Positions 27,171-37,270 of a DNA stretch of 64,000 bases are shown one piece after another (the first letter of the stretch is position 1; each line of letters starts with the position of its first letter). The stretch is taken from NCBI RefSeq assembly GCF_947498515.1, contig NZ_CANMKO010000013.1:78292-142291 (forward strand), given 5' to 3'. The position numbers were made by a program, and so were the translations under genes. The notes beneath the pieces are model-generated. The model was given only the letters and a program-made list of their open reading frames with translations. It did no database searches and was not told the DNA's origin. Source of the stretch: an uncultured Pelagimonas sp. Lineage in GTDB: Bacteria; Pseudomonadota; Alphaproteobacteria; Rhodobacterales; Rhodobacteraceae.

Positions 27171-28154
27171 CTATTCCAGATAAAGATGTTCTTTCAACAG
27201 GGCCTGCGCCGCAGCAGAGGGTGTTAACCGGCCATTTTCCACCTGTGACCCAAGGTCCGTCATGATCCCACGGATTGGTTCCTTGGCCAATCGCGCCAAC
27301 AAACGTTCGCGCACCTCGGCCTCAAACCAATGGCGCGCTTGGGCCGCCCGACGGGCCGAGAAATGGCCGTTCTCTTGACGCCAGCTGTTGAGCTCGGTCA
27401 TCGCCTCCCACGCCGTATCAAGGCCATTCTGCTCGACGGCGGAGACGGTCAAAGCCTTGGGGAACTCCTGAGGGTCCTGCGGGCGCTTACGCAACAAACG
27501 CAACGCCCCGGCATAATCGGCACAGGTGCGCATGGCGGTGTGTTTGAGATCGCCATCCGCCTTGTTGACCAACAAGATGTCGGCCATCTCCATGATGCCG
27601 CGCTTGACCCCTTGCAACTCATCACCGCCGGCGGGGGCCAGCAGCAACAAGAACAAGTCCGACATTTCCGACACCATGGTTTCGGATTGCCCCACACCCA
27701 CGGTTTCGATCAGGATCACGTCAAATCCGGCGGCTTCGCAAAGATCAATCGCTTCGCGGGTGCGCCGCGCCACACCGCCAAGCTGAGTTTGCGATGGTGA
27801 AGGGCGAATAAAGGCGTTCTTATCGCGGCTTAGCCGCTCCATCCGGGTCTTGTCGCCAAGGATCGAGCCACCAGAACGTGCCGAACTGGGATCAACCGCC
27901 AGAACAGCGACCCGAAGCCCCTGCCCTGTCAGCATCATGCCAAAGGCCTCGATAAAGGTCGACTTGCCGACCCCCGGCGTACCCGACAGACCAATTCGCA
28001 GCGCCGTGCGATTGTGACCGCGCAGGGCTTCCAGCAATGCCAGCGCCTGTACACGGTGATCGTCCCGGCCGCTCTCGACCAATGTAATGGCCCGCGCCAG
28101 CGCCCGTCGGTTGCCCGCCAGCACCTGTTCGGCCATGGCTTTTGTATCCTGCAT
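27171..28154 (-). CDS. meaB: Methylmalonyl-CoA mutase-associated GTPase MeaB
   Basis: A 327-residue G3E-family GTPase. Walker A GTPGVGKST (residues 58-66), the switch region AVDPSSARSGGSILGDKTRM, the D-x-x-G-like ETVGVGQSE and the base motif NKADGD are all present. MeaB protects and loads the adenosylcobalamin-dependent methylmalonyl-CoA mutase. No mutase gene is in the window, which is common because mcm is often distant. It is divergent from the RTX gene at 28371 with a 216-base gap. Confidence 0.94.
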   Translation of the reverse strand: MQDTKAMAEQVLAGNRRALARAITLVESGRDDHRVQALALLEALRGHNRTALRIGLSGTPGVGKSTFIEAFGMMLTGQGLRVAVLAVDPSSARSGGSILGDKTRMERLSRDKNAFIRPSPSQTQLGGVARRTREAIDLCEAAGFDVILIETVGVGQSETMVSEMSDLFLLLLAPAGGDELQGVKRGIMEMADILLVNKADGDLKHTAMRTCADYAGALRLLRKRPQDPQEFPKALTVSAVEQNGLDTAWEAMTELNSWRQENGHFSARRAAQARHWFEAEVRERLLARLAKEPIRGIMTDLGSQVENGRLTPSAAAQALLKEHLYLE

Positions 28155-28370
28155 GATGCGCCTCCCGTCTTCGCGCCGTGTTGTGCCCGCAACCCGCCCC
28201 TTTTGTCCAGTGACGCCCCGCCGCAGCCTGTCGTGTTCGTCGAAAATTTTAGGCTCTGGGAAACAGTTTGTGGATCAAAACGGACAATTGAAAACGTCGT
28301 ATTGGCGCCACATTCGCGGCGCATCCCAAGTGGTGAACCTAGCTTTTTCATGTCTGCCAAGGAGGCCCGC

Positions 28371-30608
28371 ATGCCCACCGTTCAAGAACAGCTGTCGACC
28401 ATCGCAACCTGGATTCGTACCGATCCCGGCCTCGCCATCAATGTGCACCCCGAGCAAATCGAAGAAGCCGCCCGGGCCGCCGAAGCGATCAACGCCATTA
28501 TTGCCCAAGCCATCACCTCGCTTGAGCTGAACGAAGATGGGCGGATCACGGCCGCAGATGTCGAAGCGATCAGCGATTTCATTCGCGCCGACGCGGAACT
28601 TTTGGAAGAGTTCATCGTCGCCCATGGCGATGATGAGGGTGAAGAAGAAACCGGATTTCATCTGGTCCAGAACGACGGTTCGGCCCTTCGGTTTCAGGGG
28701 CGCAACTTTATCGATAAGATTGCTGACTCAATCTACCATATCGGGTTCAATTATTCCGACGGGCGCTTTGTGAACGAAGATGGCAACGCCAACCAAACAA
28801 CAGCCGAAGTTGCCGGGTGGCTGAACTACTTCATCAACGAAGAGAACATCGTGTTCGGAACCGAAGAGGCGGATCGCCTGAAAAGCGGCAATTATTCCTT
28901 TACCATTCCCGATGCCGCAAACGAGTTGTTCATTGCCGGCGACGGAAATGATTCAATCTGGGCCCGTGATGGCAACGATACCATCGACGCCGGAGACGGC
29001 AATGACCACGCCATGGGCCACGATGGTGATGATGACATGTCGGGGGGGGCCGGAAACGACTATCTGTCTGGTGGCGATGGCGATGACACGCTCGAGGGCG
29101 GAACAGGCGAAGACAAGCTGCGTGGCGGTGAGGGCGATGATGTCGCCTATGGCGGCGACGGAGAAGACCTGCTGCTTGGCAGTGAAGGCAACGACAGCTT
29201 GTTTGGCGGCGCGGATGCCGACCGTCTTTATGGACAAGACGGGAACGACGACATTGATGGCGGAGCCGGAAACGACAGGGCATCAGGCGGCGACGGTGAC
29301 GACCTTGCAGAAGGCGGTGCCGGGAATGACAGCCTTTATGGCCACTCCGGAGAGGACACTTTGATTGGTGGTGCCGGTGCGGACCGTATGTCCGGTGGTG
29401 ACGATGCCGATGAAATCAGCGGTGGCGACGGTGAAGACTACCTATCCGGTGGTGAGGGCAACGATGACCTAAACGGTGGCGACGACAGCGACCGCATGAT
29501 TGGCGGCAACGGCAATGATGCCCTCGAAGGCGGCGGCGGTGGCGACTACCTTTCGGGCGGAAGCGGCCATGATACGCTGATTGGCGGCGATGGTGTCGAT
29601 ACTCTGCGTGGCGGCGATGGCAATGACGTTGGCGACGCCGGAGCGGGCGACGAACGCCTTCTTGCCGGTGATGGCAATGATACATTTGATGGCGGCGCAG
29701 GGGCCGATACGCTTTATGGTCAAGACGGCCATGATCTTCTCGAAGGCGGCACCGGGGATGACTATCTATCAGGGGGGGATGACAACGACACGCTTCTCGG
29801 CGGCGACGGGGATGACCGGCTAAACGGTGGTCGAGGCGATGACAGTTTGAACGGCGGCGACGGGATGAATGACCTTGCCGGCTATGATGGTGATGACACC
29901 ATCGTGTCGGGCGATGATGTCGACGTGATGCGTGGTGGCGACGGAAATGACGTCATGTCCACCGGTGGCGGCAATGACACTGCCTTTGGTCAGGACGGCC
30001 ACGACGAAATCGAAGGCGGCGCTGGGAATGACTATCTCGTCGGTCAGGATGGCGACGATAGCCTGTTTGGCGGGTCTGGCATGGACGCCTTGCGCGGCAA
30101 TGATGGTGATGATGAAATCCACGGCGGTGCCGACGACGATATGATCTGGGGCAGCCAAGGCAACGACAGTCTATATGGCGACGGCGGGGCCGATCGTCTG
30201 AGCGCAAGCGATGGCAACGACCTTCTAGACGGCGGAGCGGGCAACGATACGCTTTATGGCGGTGCCGGTCGTGATGTCTTTGAAGGTGGTGCCGGGGCTG
30301 ATCGTATGGACGCTGCCGACGACGAAAGCGTTCGCGACGTGTTTATCTTTAACGAAGGCGACAGCGGCGCGACGTTTGCCGATATGGATATTGTTTACAA
30401 CTTCCAAAGCGGCGAAGATCAAATTGATCTGTCCAGTTTTGGCAACCTTAGCTTCAATGGCGACGCCGCCTTTGACGACAACGGAGAGGGTCAAGTGCGC
30501 TTCCAAGGCGGATTGCTTGAGATCGACCAAGACGGCAATGGAGCCGCTGACATGATCGTGGAAATGCGCGATGTCGTGACTCTCGATAGCGACGACTTCA
30601 TCTTGTAA
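28371..30608 (+). CDS. RTX calcium-binding repeat protein, type I secreted
   Basis: A 745-residue acidic protein. The ATG at 28371 has AAGGAGG 6 bases upstream, which decides the start. The N-terminal 180 residues include a dockerin/EF-hand-like loop (LNEDGRITAADVEAI) and an unrecognised region (YHIGFNYSDGRFVNEDG). From about residue 185 to 640 runs an almost unbroken array of GGxGxD nonapeptide repeats that should fold as Ca2+-filled beta-rolls outside the cell. The C-terminus (FQSGEDQIDLSSFG, LDSDDFIL) is a type I secretion signal of the serralysin-C type. No transporter genes adjoin. The C-terminal end resembles that of the giant RTX protein at 56779-61437. No enzyme domain is visible. Confidence 0.88.
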   Translation: MPTVQEQLSTIATWIRTDPGLAINVHPEQIEEAARAAEAINAIIAQAITSLELNEDGRITAADVEAISDFIRADAELLEEFIVAHGDDEGEEETGFHLVQNDGSALRFQGRNFIDKIADSIYHIGFNYSDGRFVNEDGNANQTTAEVAGWLNYFINEENIVFGTEEADRLKSGNYSFTIPDAANELFIAGDGNDSIWARDGNDTIDAGDGNDHAMGHDGDDDMSGGAGNDYLSGGDGDDTLEGGTGEDKLRGGEGDDVAYGGDGEDLLLGSEGNDSLFGGADADRLYGQDGNDDIDGGAGNDRASGGDGDDLAEGGAGNDSLYGHSGEDTLIGGAGADRMSGGDDADEISGGDGEDYLSGGEGNDDLNGGDDSDRMIGGNGNDALEGGGGGDYLSGGSGHDTLIGGDGVDTLRGGDGNDVGDAGAGDERLLAGDGNDTFDGGAGADTLYGQDGHDLLEGGTGDDYLSGGDDNDTLLGGDGDDRLNGGRGDDSLNGGDGMNDLAGYDGDDTIVSGDDVDVMRGGDGNDVMSTGGGNDTAFGQDGHDEIEGGAGNDYLVGQDGDDSLFGGSGMDALRGNDGDDEIHGGADDDMIWGSQGNDSLYGDGGADRLSASDGNDLLDGGAGNDTLYGGAGRDVFEGGAGADRMDAADDESVRDVFIFNEGDSGATFADMDIVYNFQSGEDQIDLSSFGNLSFNGDAAFDDNGEGQVRFQGGLLEIDQDGNGAADMIVEMRDVVTLDSDDFIL

Positions 30609-30661
30609 GTCGATCACAATCTAGCATGGACCTGCATGCGCTCCTTAGCAATAAGGGGCGC

Positions 30662-33124
30662 ATGACTGCATTTACCTTGCCCATCGATGACGCCCTGCCC
30701 GAACTTGTCGCCGCGCTTCGCGCTTCTGGCCGTGCCGTGCTCCAAGCGCCGCCCGGTGCCGGGAAAACCACGCGCGTTCCAATCGCCCTGCTCGAGGCCG
30801 GTTTGACGGATGGCAAGATCCTGATGCTCGAGCCGCGCCGACTTGCCACCCGTGCCGCCGCCACGCGGCTGGCCGAGCACTTCGGTGAAAAGCCCGGCCA
30901 AACCGTCGGCTACCGCATGCGGGGCGACAGCAAGGTCTCGGGCGCAACACGCATCGAAGTCGTCACCGAAGGTATTCTAACCCGGATGATCCAATCCGAT
31001 CCCGAACTCACCGGGATCGGCGCGGTTCTGTTTGATGAATTTCATGAACGCTCTCTCAACGCTGATCTTGGTTTGGCTTTGTGCTTGGAAATCGCCGACG
31101 CATTGCGCGATGATCTGATCCTGCTCGCCATGTCCGCCACGTTGGATGCTGGTCCTGTGGCCGAGCTGATGAGCGCCCCAATCATCACATCCCAAGGTCG
31201 CAGCTTCCCCGTCACTGATCGCTGGCTCCCGGCCCCGCTGCCCAAGCGCGCCAGGTTCGAAGACGCGATGACGGATCTGATCCTCACTGCCCTCACCGAA
31301 ACCGAAGGCGGGGTCCTTGCCTTCCTGCCCGGTGAAGGTGAAATTCGTCGCGTCGAAGGACAGCTGAAAAAACGCCTCCCCGAGGATGTTCACCTGCGAC
31401 CGTTATTTGGAGCGATGGAGATCGGTGCTCAGCGCGCCGCCATCCGTCCCGAAGGTGATGGGCGCAAGTTGGTTCTGGCGACCTCCATCGCAGAAACCTC
31501 GCTGACCATCGAAGACATCCGTGTTGTGGTGGATGGCGGCAAGGCCCGCCGCGCTCGATTTGATCCCGGGTCTGGAATGTCGCGGCTGGTCACCGAACGG
31601 GTGACCCGAGCTGAGGCAACTCAACGGGCTGGGCGCGCCGGACGGGTTGCACCGGGCATCGCCTACAAGCTCTGGACAAAAGGTGAAGAAGGGGCGCTAA
31701 GCCCTTACCCCCCTGCGGAAATTGAGGCTGCGGATCTTTCAGGACTTGCCTTGGAATTGGCGGTTTGGGGGGCGACCCCGGAACAGCTACCCTTTTTGAC
31801 GCCACCTCCGGAAGGAACTTACGCAGAATCTTGTGCTTTGCTGCAAATGCTGGGCGCTTTGGACAAATCAAACCAAATCACAGAGCACGGAAAGCGTATT
31901 TCACGCCTACCTACCCACCCAAGACTTGCACATATGATACTTAAATCTGGATCAGAAGGGGCAACATTGGCCTCACTTTTATCCGATCGCGATCCAATCA
32001 TATCTGCACCCACAGATCTAGCACTGCGAATAGAGGTCATCCGCAACGTCAAACAATTTACACAATCTCGACAATATGGCGTAAACCGACCGGCCCTAGA
32101 GCGCATCAAACAAGAAGCGAGACGGCTAACCTCTCTTGTTAGGGACAGCGTAAAGAACAATTCCCAACACTTTGTTAACCATGCTGAAATGGCAGCCATG
32201 GCTTACCCGGATCGCATTGGACTAAGACGTAAGGGTGACGCCCCACGATTTCAGCTCTCCGGTGGCAAAGGCGCGATAATGGACGAAGCCGACCCGCTGG
32301 CCAATCAACGTTTGATCGTGGTTACAGACACTGACGGCAACCCTCGAGAAGCAAAAATTAGGCAGGCGATCACAATCTCTCAGGCGGAGGTTCGAAACCT
32401 GTTTAACGATCAAATTCAATGGCATGAAAGCTGCTCTTGGAGTAAACGAGAACGCCGTGTTGTAGCCCGTAGGCAGGAGATGTTTGGGGCTATCGCACTT
32501 GAGGATCGCATTTGGAAGGACGCCCCAGAGGATGCTATCGCACGGGCAATGCTGGATGGGGTGCGCGACCTTGGCATCACTCTTTCGGACGCCGGCCGGC
32601 GCTTCTGCGCCCGTGTCGCGCTTGGTCGCGACGGTGGCTTGGGCCTTCCCGATATGTCGCTCGACTGTTTGATTGATGAGGTCGAAGACTGGCTTCTCCC
32701 CTATCTGGCCGGAGTGAAAACCGCCGAGGCATGGAAGCGATTTGACCTTTTGCCCGCTTTGCGCGCCCGCCTAGACTGGGGGCAAATGCAAGCCTTAGAT
32801 AGCAGCATTCCGGGCAAATTCACCACTCCATTGGGGCATGATATCCCGATTGATTACTCGTGCGAACACCCGGAAATTCAGCTCCGCCTCCAAGAGCTAT
32901 TTGGGCAAACATCCCACCCAATGGTGGGCAAAACCCCCTTGCGCGTGACCCTACTATCACCGGCACGTAAGCCGGTTCAGACCACCATGGACTTGCCGGG
33001 TTTTTGGTCTGGCTCCTATGCAGATGTGCGCAAAGATATGCGTGCCCGCTATCCCAAACACCCGTGGCCCGAGGACCCGACGCAGGCTGATCCCACCCTT
33101 CGCGCGAAACCGCGTGGACGCTAA
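30662..33124 (+). CDS. hrpB: ATP-dependent helicase HrpB
   Basis: An 820-residue DEAH-type helicase. Walker A PPGAGKTT is at residues 30-37, the DEAH-box variant DEFHERSL near 125, motif III AMSATLDAGPV, motif VI QRAGRAGRVAPG, and the HrpB-specific C-terminal domain with PIDYSCEHPEIQLRLQELFG. The start follows AAGGGGCGC; an in-frame ATG 12 codons upstream is less likely. Bases from about 31800 to 32480 are much poorer in G+C than the flanks (about 40-52% in five consecutive 60-base lines, about 72% in two flanking lines) although the reading frame and helicase sequence continue. This suggests replacement by homologous recombination. It converges with the isochorismatase gene, stops overlapping. 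Confidence 0.94.
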   Translation: MTAFTLPIDDALPELVAALRASGRAVLQAPPGAGKTTRVPIALLEAGLTDGKILMLEPRRLATRAAATRLAEHFGEKPGQTVGYRMRGDSKVSGATRIEVVTEGILTRMIQSDPELTGIGAVLFDEFHERSLNADLGLALCLEIADALRDDLILLAMSATLDAGPVAELMSAPIITSQGRSFPVTDRWLPAPLPKRARFEDAMTDLILTALTETEGGVLAFLPGEGEIRRVEGQLKKRLPEDVHLRPLFGAMEIGAQRAAIRPEGDGRKLVLATSIAETSLTIEDIRVVVDGGKARRARFDPGSGMSRLVTERVTRAEATQRAGRAGRVAPGIAYKLWTKGEEGALSPYPPAEIEAADLSGLALELAVWGATPEQLPFLTPPPEGTYAESCALLQMLGALDKSNQITEHGKRISRLPTHPRLAHMILKSGSEGATLASLLSDRDPIISAPTDLALRIEVIRNVKQFTQSRQYGVNRPALERIKQEARRLTSLVRDSVKNNSQHFVNHAEMAAMAYPDRIGLRRKGDAPRFQLSGGKGAIMDEADPLANQRLIVVTDTDGNPREAKIRQAITISQAEVRNLFNDQIQWHESCSWSKRERRVVARRQEMFGAIALEDRIWKDAPEDAIARAMLDGVRDLGITLSDAGRRFCARVALGRDGGLGLPDMSLDCLIDEVEDWLLPYLAGVKTAEAWKRFDLLPALRARLDWGQMQALDSSIPGKFTTPLGHDIPIDYSCEHPEIQLRLQELFGQTSHPMVGKTPLRVTLLSPARKPVQTTMDLPGFWSGSYADVRKDMRARYPKHPWPEDPTQADPTLRAKPRGR

Positions 33125-33672
33125 GACAGGATTTCAGCCGTGGTTTTGACCTCTGCGAAATCCGCCGCGAGGGTTGCCAAGGTGACTTTGAGCGCAAGGT
33201 CCGCAGCGATGCCACCACCATCCCGGTCAGGCAGAGGAAAAGCGATCAAGGCGTCCTCTGCCACGGTGACGTTGAACCCCAGATTGGCGGCAATGCGCAC
33301 AGTTGAGGCGACACAGAACGCCGCCACGCCACCGGCAACAATGAGATCACTGATGCCTTCGTCACGCAAATGCGCCTCGAGCCCGGTGCCAATAAACCCT
33401 GATGACCCAGGTTTCCAGAAGACCGCCTCCCCGTCTAGCGGCATGGCGCACACCATGGGCTGACCGCCGGGTTGATCCTTGCGAAAGGGAACATTCGGAT
33501 CGCTTTGCTCATGGTGCAACACATGAACAACGGGAGCATTTCTAGAACGAAACGCTGTGACAAGTTTTGCAACTTGATCAGCGAAATCTGGATACACAAC
33601 GGAGCGCCCTGCCGTGATCCGGGTGTTCATCTCTTCTTGAAGATCGATCAATAGCAGCGCGGTTTTGGTCAT
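33121..33672 (-). CDS. Isochorismatase-family cysteine hydrolase
   Basis: A 183-residue hydrolase. The catalytic Asp is in LLLIDLQEEM (near residue 10), a Lys lies near 98 (FWKPGSSGF), and the nucleophilic Cys is in GGVAAFCVASTVRIAANLGF (near 124). This triad defines the isochorismatase/nicotinamidase-like superfamily. The substrate is not predictable; amides or N-carbamoyl compounds are common. The ATG at 33672 starts MTKTALLLIDLQEEM. It is downstream of argF on the same strand, separated by a pair of palindromes. Confidence 0.9.
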   Translation of the reverse strand: MTKTALLLIDLQEEMNTRITAGRSVVYPDFADQVAKLVTAFRSRNAPVVHVLHHEQSDPNVPFRKDQPGGQPMVCAMPLDGEAVFWKPGSSGFIGTGLEAHLRDEGISDLIVAGGVAAFCVASTVRIAANLGFNVTVAEDALIAFPLPDRDGGGIAADLALKVTLATLAADFAEVKTTAEILS

Positions 33673-33716
33673 GTCTAACCCCCCGATGAAACACCAAACC
33701 GACAGGTAGAGCGCAC

Positions 33717-33760
33717 CAAAACCCTTGCAAGGGTTTTGCAAATTCCGTGCACGGAATTTG
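33717..33760. repeat. Tandem pair of 22-bp palindromes
   Basis: Two perfect 22-bp palindromes adjoin with no gap: CAAAACCC-TTGCAA-GGGTTTTG (33717-33738) and CAAATTCC-GTGCAC-GGAATTTG (33739-33760). Related elements are at 6553 (single) and 43410 (pair). They lie between argF and the isochorismatase gene. They look like a dispersed intergenic repeat family; the stems could also slow mRNA decay or stop transcription. Confidence 0.82.
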
Positions 33761-33781
33761 GGCGGCGCGCCCGTCCGGTGA

Positions 33782-34708
33782 TTAGACGTTCAAGCAGTAG
33801 CGCATCACGGCTTTTTGCGCGTGCAGACGGTTTTCGGCCTCGTCCCAGATCACCGAATTCGGACCATCCATGACTTCGGACGTCACCTCTTCTTCGCGGT
33901 GCGCTGGCAAACAGTGCATAAAGAGAGCGTCAGGTTTGGCTGCATCCATCAGCTTTTGATTAACCTGAAACGGGCGCAACATGTTGTGGCGGCGTTCCCG
34001 CGCCGATTGGGCATCGTGCATCGACACCCAGGTATCCGCGACAATCAAATCGGCCCCTTCGACGGCCTTGAACGCATCCCGTTCTATTGTAATTGAGCTG
34101 CCTTCATTGCGCGCCAAACCAACAAACTCCATTTCCGGATCAAGTTGAACCGGGCCGGTGAAGGTCAGGTCAAAGCCAAATTGCCCAGCTGCGTGAAGGA
34201 AGGAGGCGCATACATTATTGCCGTCGCCACACCAAACAACCTTTTTCCCTTTGATCGGCCCACGATGTTCTTCGTACGTCAGAATATCAGCCATGATTTG
34301 GCAAGGGTGGGTGCGATCGGTCAGACCGTTAATCACGGGTACACTGGCAAATTCGGCCATTTCCTCAAGCACGCTTTCATCAAAGGTGCGGATCATGATC
34401 ATATCGACATAGCGCGACAACACGCGGGCCGTATCGGCGATGGTTTCACCGTGTCCCAGCTGCATATCGTTGCCCGACAGAACCATGGTTTGCCCACCCA
34501 TTTGGCGCACGCCCACATCGAAAGACACACGGGTTCGAGTCGATGGCTTTTCAAAGATCAAAGCAACCATGCGCCCATCCAGAGGCTTTTCATCATCGGG
34601 CATCGCTTTGGGGCGGCCAAGGCGCGCTTGTTTCATGGCCCCTGCCTGATCGATGATGCCACGCAGAGCGGCTTTGTCGGTTTTGTGGATATCTAGGAAA
34701 TGGTTCAT
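33782..34708 (-). CDS. argF: Ornithine carbamoyltransferase
   Basis: A 308-residue enzyme that joins carbamoyl phosphate and L-ornithine to give citrulline in arginine synthesis. The carbamoyl-phosphate motif STRTR (residues 56-60), HPCQ (134-137) and the ornithine-site motif [12 protein letters not shown] (about 265) are visible. The start at 34708 ([15 protein letters not shown]) gives the normal length; upstream in-frame sequence belongs to the argD region and the repeat. It follows argD with a gap of 91 bases that holds a REP-like element. Confidence 0.97.
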   Translation of the reverse strand: MNHFLDIHKTDKAALRGIIDQAGAMKQARLGRPKAMPDDEKPLDGRMVALIFEKPSTRTRVSFDVGVRQMGGQTMVLSGNDMQLGHGETIADTARVLSRYVDMIMIRTFDESVLEEMAEFASVPVINGLTDRTHPCQIMADILTYEEHRGPIKGKKVVWCGDGNNVCASFLHAAGQFGFDLTFTGPVQLDPEMEFVGLARNEGSSITIERDAFKAVEGADLIVADTWVSMHDAQSARERRHNMLRPFQVNQKLMDAAKPDALFMHCLPAHREEEVTSEVMDGPNSVIWDEAENRLHAQKAVMRYCLNV

Positions 34709-34735
34709 GACGATGTGCTTTTTGTGAGGGGGGAT

Positions 34736-34783
34736 GGGGGCGCTGCCCCCGTCTTTGATCCCAAAGACTCCCCCGGGATATTT
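34736..34783. repeat. REP-like double-hairpin element between argD and argF
   Basis: GGGGGC (34736-34741) pairs with GCCCCC (34745-34750), GTCTTTG (34751-34757) pairs with CAAAGAC (34762-34768), and the tail TCCCCCGGGATATTT (34769-34783) follows. I recall this double-hairpin plus tail as an abundant intergenic repeat in Rhodobacterales genomes. It separates argD from argF and may tune their relative expression. Confidence 0.7.
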
Positions 34784-34799
34784 GTGGAAAGAAGAAGCC

Positions 34800-35981
34800 T
34801 TAAGCGGCCGTGGTTTCAAGCTGGGTTGCGGCGGCGTCCAAACGTGTGATGGCTTCGTTGATGTCTTCTTTGGTGATGTTAAGGGCGGGCAAAAGGCGCG
34901 CGACATTGTCGGCGGCGGGCACGGTGATGACGTCTTGATCATATCCGGCTTGCACGACCTCGCCCGCCGGAACGACACACCGAAGGCCAAGCATGAGGCC
35001 CGAGCCACGCACGCTTTCAAAGATCGTCGGATGCGAGGCAACCAACCCTTCAAGCTTTTGACGCAGCAGGCCTGCCTGCGCATTGACGTCCTCAAGGAAA
35101 GCGGGTTCGGCGACGATGTCGAGCACGGCTTTGCCCACGGCGCAGCCCAGCGGATTGCCCCCGTAGGTTGACCCATGGGTGCCTGCAACCATGCCGCTGG
35201 CGGCGTTTTCAGTGGCGAGAACGGCGCCCAGAGGGAAACCGCCACCGATACCTTTGGCGACCATCATGATGTCAGGCGTGATGCCCGCCCATTCATGGGC
35301 AAAGAGCTTTCCGGTCCGGCCCACGCCGCATTGCACCTCGTCCAGAATGAGCAATATGCCCTTCTCATCGCACAAGTCGCGTAGTGCTTTTAGACAGTTG
35401 TCAGGAACGGCGCGAATGCCGCCTTCGCCTTGGACCGGTTCAATCATGATGGCACCGGTTGTCTCGGTGATCGCCGACTTGAGCGCCTCGGAATCGGCCC
35501 AAGGGACTTGGACGAACCCCGGCAAAAGCGGGCCAAACCCGTCGACCATTTTCGGCGTATTCACCGCGGCAATCGCTGCGGATGACCGGCCATGAAACGC
35601 ACCTTCAAAGGTGATGATGTCGGTCTTTTCCGGCTGGCCTTGATCGTGCCAATATTTGCGCGCCATTTTGATGGCCAGTTCGCAGGCCTCGGTGCCCGAA
35701 TTGGTGAAAAACACCGTGTCGGCAAAGCTGGTCTCGACCAGCTTGTCGGCCAGCGCTTGTTGTTGCGGGATGTCATAGAGGTTTGACACATGCCACAGGT
35801 TTTGTGCCTGATTGGTCAGGGCCTCGACTAACGCGGGATGGGCGTGACCAAGCACATTCACAGCAATGCCAGAGCCCAGATCAAGCAAGCGTCGGCCATC
35901 TGCCGTGGTCAGCCAGCTGCCCTCACCCTTGGTGAATTGCAAAGGGGCGCGGTTGTATGTCGGCAAGACGGAAGAGATCAT
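34800..35981 (-). CDS. argD: Acetylornithine/succinylornithine aminotransferase
   Basis: A 393-residue class III PLP-dependent transaminase. The PLP-anchoring Asp is in [14 protein letters not shown] (Asp214) and the Schiff-base Lys in [15 protein letters not shown] (Lys243). [15 protein letters not shown] at about 91-105 binds the cofactor phosphate. It acts in arginine biosynthesis on N-acetylornithine and can also serve succinyl-diaminopimelate. I chose the ATG at 35981 because AAGGACAAGG lies just before it; another ATG at 36005 lacks that signal. It is first in the argD-argF pair. Confidence 0.95.
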   Translation of the reverse strand: MISSVLPTYNRAPLQFTKGEGSWLTTADGRRLLDLGSGIAVNVLGHAHPALVEALTNQAQNLWHVSNLYDIPQQQALADKLVETSFADTVFFTNSGTEACELAIKMARKYWHDQGQPEKTDIITFEGAFHGRSSAAIAAVNTPKMVDGFGPLLPGFVQVPWADSEALKSAITETTGAIMIEPVQGEGGIRAVPDNCLKALRDLCDEKGILLILDEVQCGVGRTGKLFAHEWAGITPDIMMVAKGIGGGFPLGAVLATENAASGMVAGTHGSTYGGNPLGCAVGKAVLDIVAEPAFLEDVNAQAGLLRQKLEGLVASHPTIFESVRGSGLMLGLRCVVPAGEVVQAGYDQDVITVPAADNVARLLPALNITKEDINEAITRLDAAATQLETTAA

Positions 35982-36402
35982 GTCCTTGTCCTTAGTCTGA
36001 GGCATGCAGGGGCCACACAGGGCGAAAGCCGATTGGTGGCAAGCTGGCAGAGGCCTGTCAAGTTATGTTGGGGTGGGTGTGACGCAAAGAGGCAAGGCGC
36101 GCCTTTGGGGGCACGCAGGAAAAGAGCAAGTTAGGCTCGTCGGAGTGTCGCTTTGATCATCATGAGGGGCCGTTTAGGCGGGTTTTGCGGGTTAATCAAG
36201 CGAAATATGTGCAATGGCATTGCACAAGTTGATCTATCTGCGGCCTGACCAAGGGTATTTGGGTCACACAATATGTTCCACTATGCGCATTTTGCGCATC
36301 GAGGTTATTTCAGAAAGGTGCACCCAATGCGTTTGCACGCATCGATGGGCCTGTTTTTGCAAACGTTGGGCGGTTTGCAGGGTAAACACGACGCTAGGTC
36401 GG
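35982..36402. other. 421-base intergenic region with two perfect inverted repeats
   Basis: I see no convincing gene here. It holds the argD leader and the region downstream of truA. Two clear inverted repeats stand out: TGTGCAAT/ATTGCACA (36208-36215 and 36219-36226, three-base centre) and ATGCGCA/TGCGCAT (36283-36289 and 36293-36299, three-base centre). They could be protein-binding sites or hairpins in an unrecognised small RNA. Confidence 0.5.
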
Positions 36403-37185
36403 TTACCCGCCCGCAAAATCTGCAAATGGATCATCGGGATATCCGACCCCCATTAGGTACAAACCAACACCGGGGCAGACCGTACCACAGGCGGCGCGGT
36501 CACGGGCCTCAAGCGCGTGCTTCATATCAATCGGGTCCCAAGTGCCAGAGCCAACATGCTCAAGCGATCCGACAATGCTGCGCACCTGATTATGTAGAAA
36601 GCTGCGCGCGCGCAGATGGAAATGCACCTCGGTTCCGCCAAGGCCATCGACCTCTTCAATACGGATTTCAGTCATGGTTTTGACTGGTGATTGCGCCTGA
36701 CAATTCACGCTGCGAAACGTCGTAAAATCATGTAACCCAATCAGATGCGCGGCCCCTTCGCGCATGGCATCCACGTCTAGCGTTTGGCTCACCCGCCAGA
36801 CCTGCCCGGCCTCAAGCGTTTCAGGTGCGCGTCGTGTCAGCAACCGGAACAAATAACGCCGCTCAACCGCAGAAAACCGCGCATGCCAGTCATCCGACAC
36901 CGCACGACAGGCGCGAATGGCCACCGGGGCCGGTTTCAGGTGGAAATTCAAAGCCTCGCCCAATCGGAACGGGTCCCAATCTTTGTCCATGTCACAATGG
37001 GCCACCTGCCCACGGCCATGTACGCCGGTATCGGTTCGCCCCGCCGCCACGACGGAGTGCTCACGCGGTTCCAGACGCGCCAAGGCGTCTTCGATCGCCC
37101 CCTGAACCGAGGGTTGATCCACCTGACGTTGCCACCCTGAAAAGGGCCGACCGTCATATTCTACAAGCAAGGCATATCTGGGCAT
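36403..37185 (-). CDS. truA: tRNA pseudouridine synthase A
   Basis: A 260-residue enzyme that forms pseudouridine at positions 38-40 of the tRNA anticodon arm. The catalytic Asp52 lies in [15 protein letters not shown]. Other family motifs are [16 protein letters not shown] near the N-terminus and [14 protein letters not shown] near 200. The ATG at 37185 gives [12 protein letters not shown] and normal length. It is downstream of a small membrane protein gene on the same strand. Confidence 0.96.
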   Translation of the reverse strand: MPRYALLVEYDGRPFSGWQRQVDQPSVQGAIEDALARLEPREHSVVAAGRTDTGVHGRGQVAHCDMDKDWDPFRLGEALNFHLKPAPVAIRACRAVSDDWHARFSAVERRYLFRLLTRRAPETLEAGQVWRVSQTLDVDAMREGAAHLIGLHDFTTFRSVNCQAQSPVKTMTEIRIEEVDGLGGTEVHFHLRARSFLHNQVRSIVGSLEHVGSGTWDPIDMKHALEARDRAACGTVCPGVGLYLMGVGYPDDPFADFAGG

Positions 37186-37270
37186 GGGGCGCGCAATACC
37201 CTGCTGAGCCAATTGGGGCAAGATGTCTGATTTTAGAATATCCTTGCGACGGGTGCCCAGACAAGTTCCG

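Noticed and set aside
28926..30290. Possible CRISPR-like array (regular short repeats)
   Set aside because: The periodicity of 27 bases encodes GGxGxD nonapeptides in one open frame. No spacer structure or cas genes are present.
32385..32405. GGTTCGAAACC, tRNA-like palindrome
   Set aside because: It is within hrpB coding sequence and shows no cloverleaf.
34530..34550. GGGTTCGAGTC, similar to a tRNA T-loop
   Set aside because: It lies inside argF coding sequence, and no matching acceptor, D or anticodon stems are found around it.
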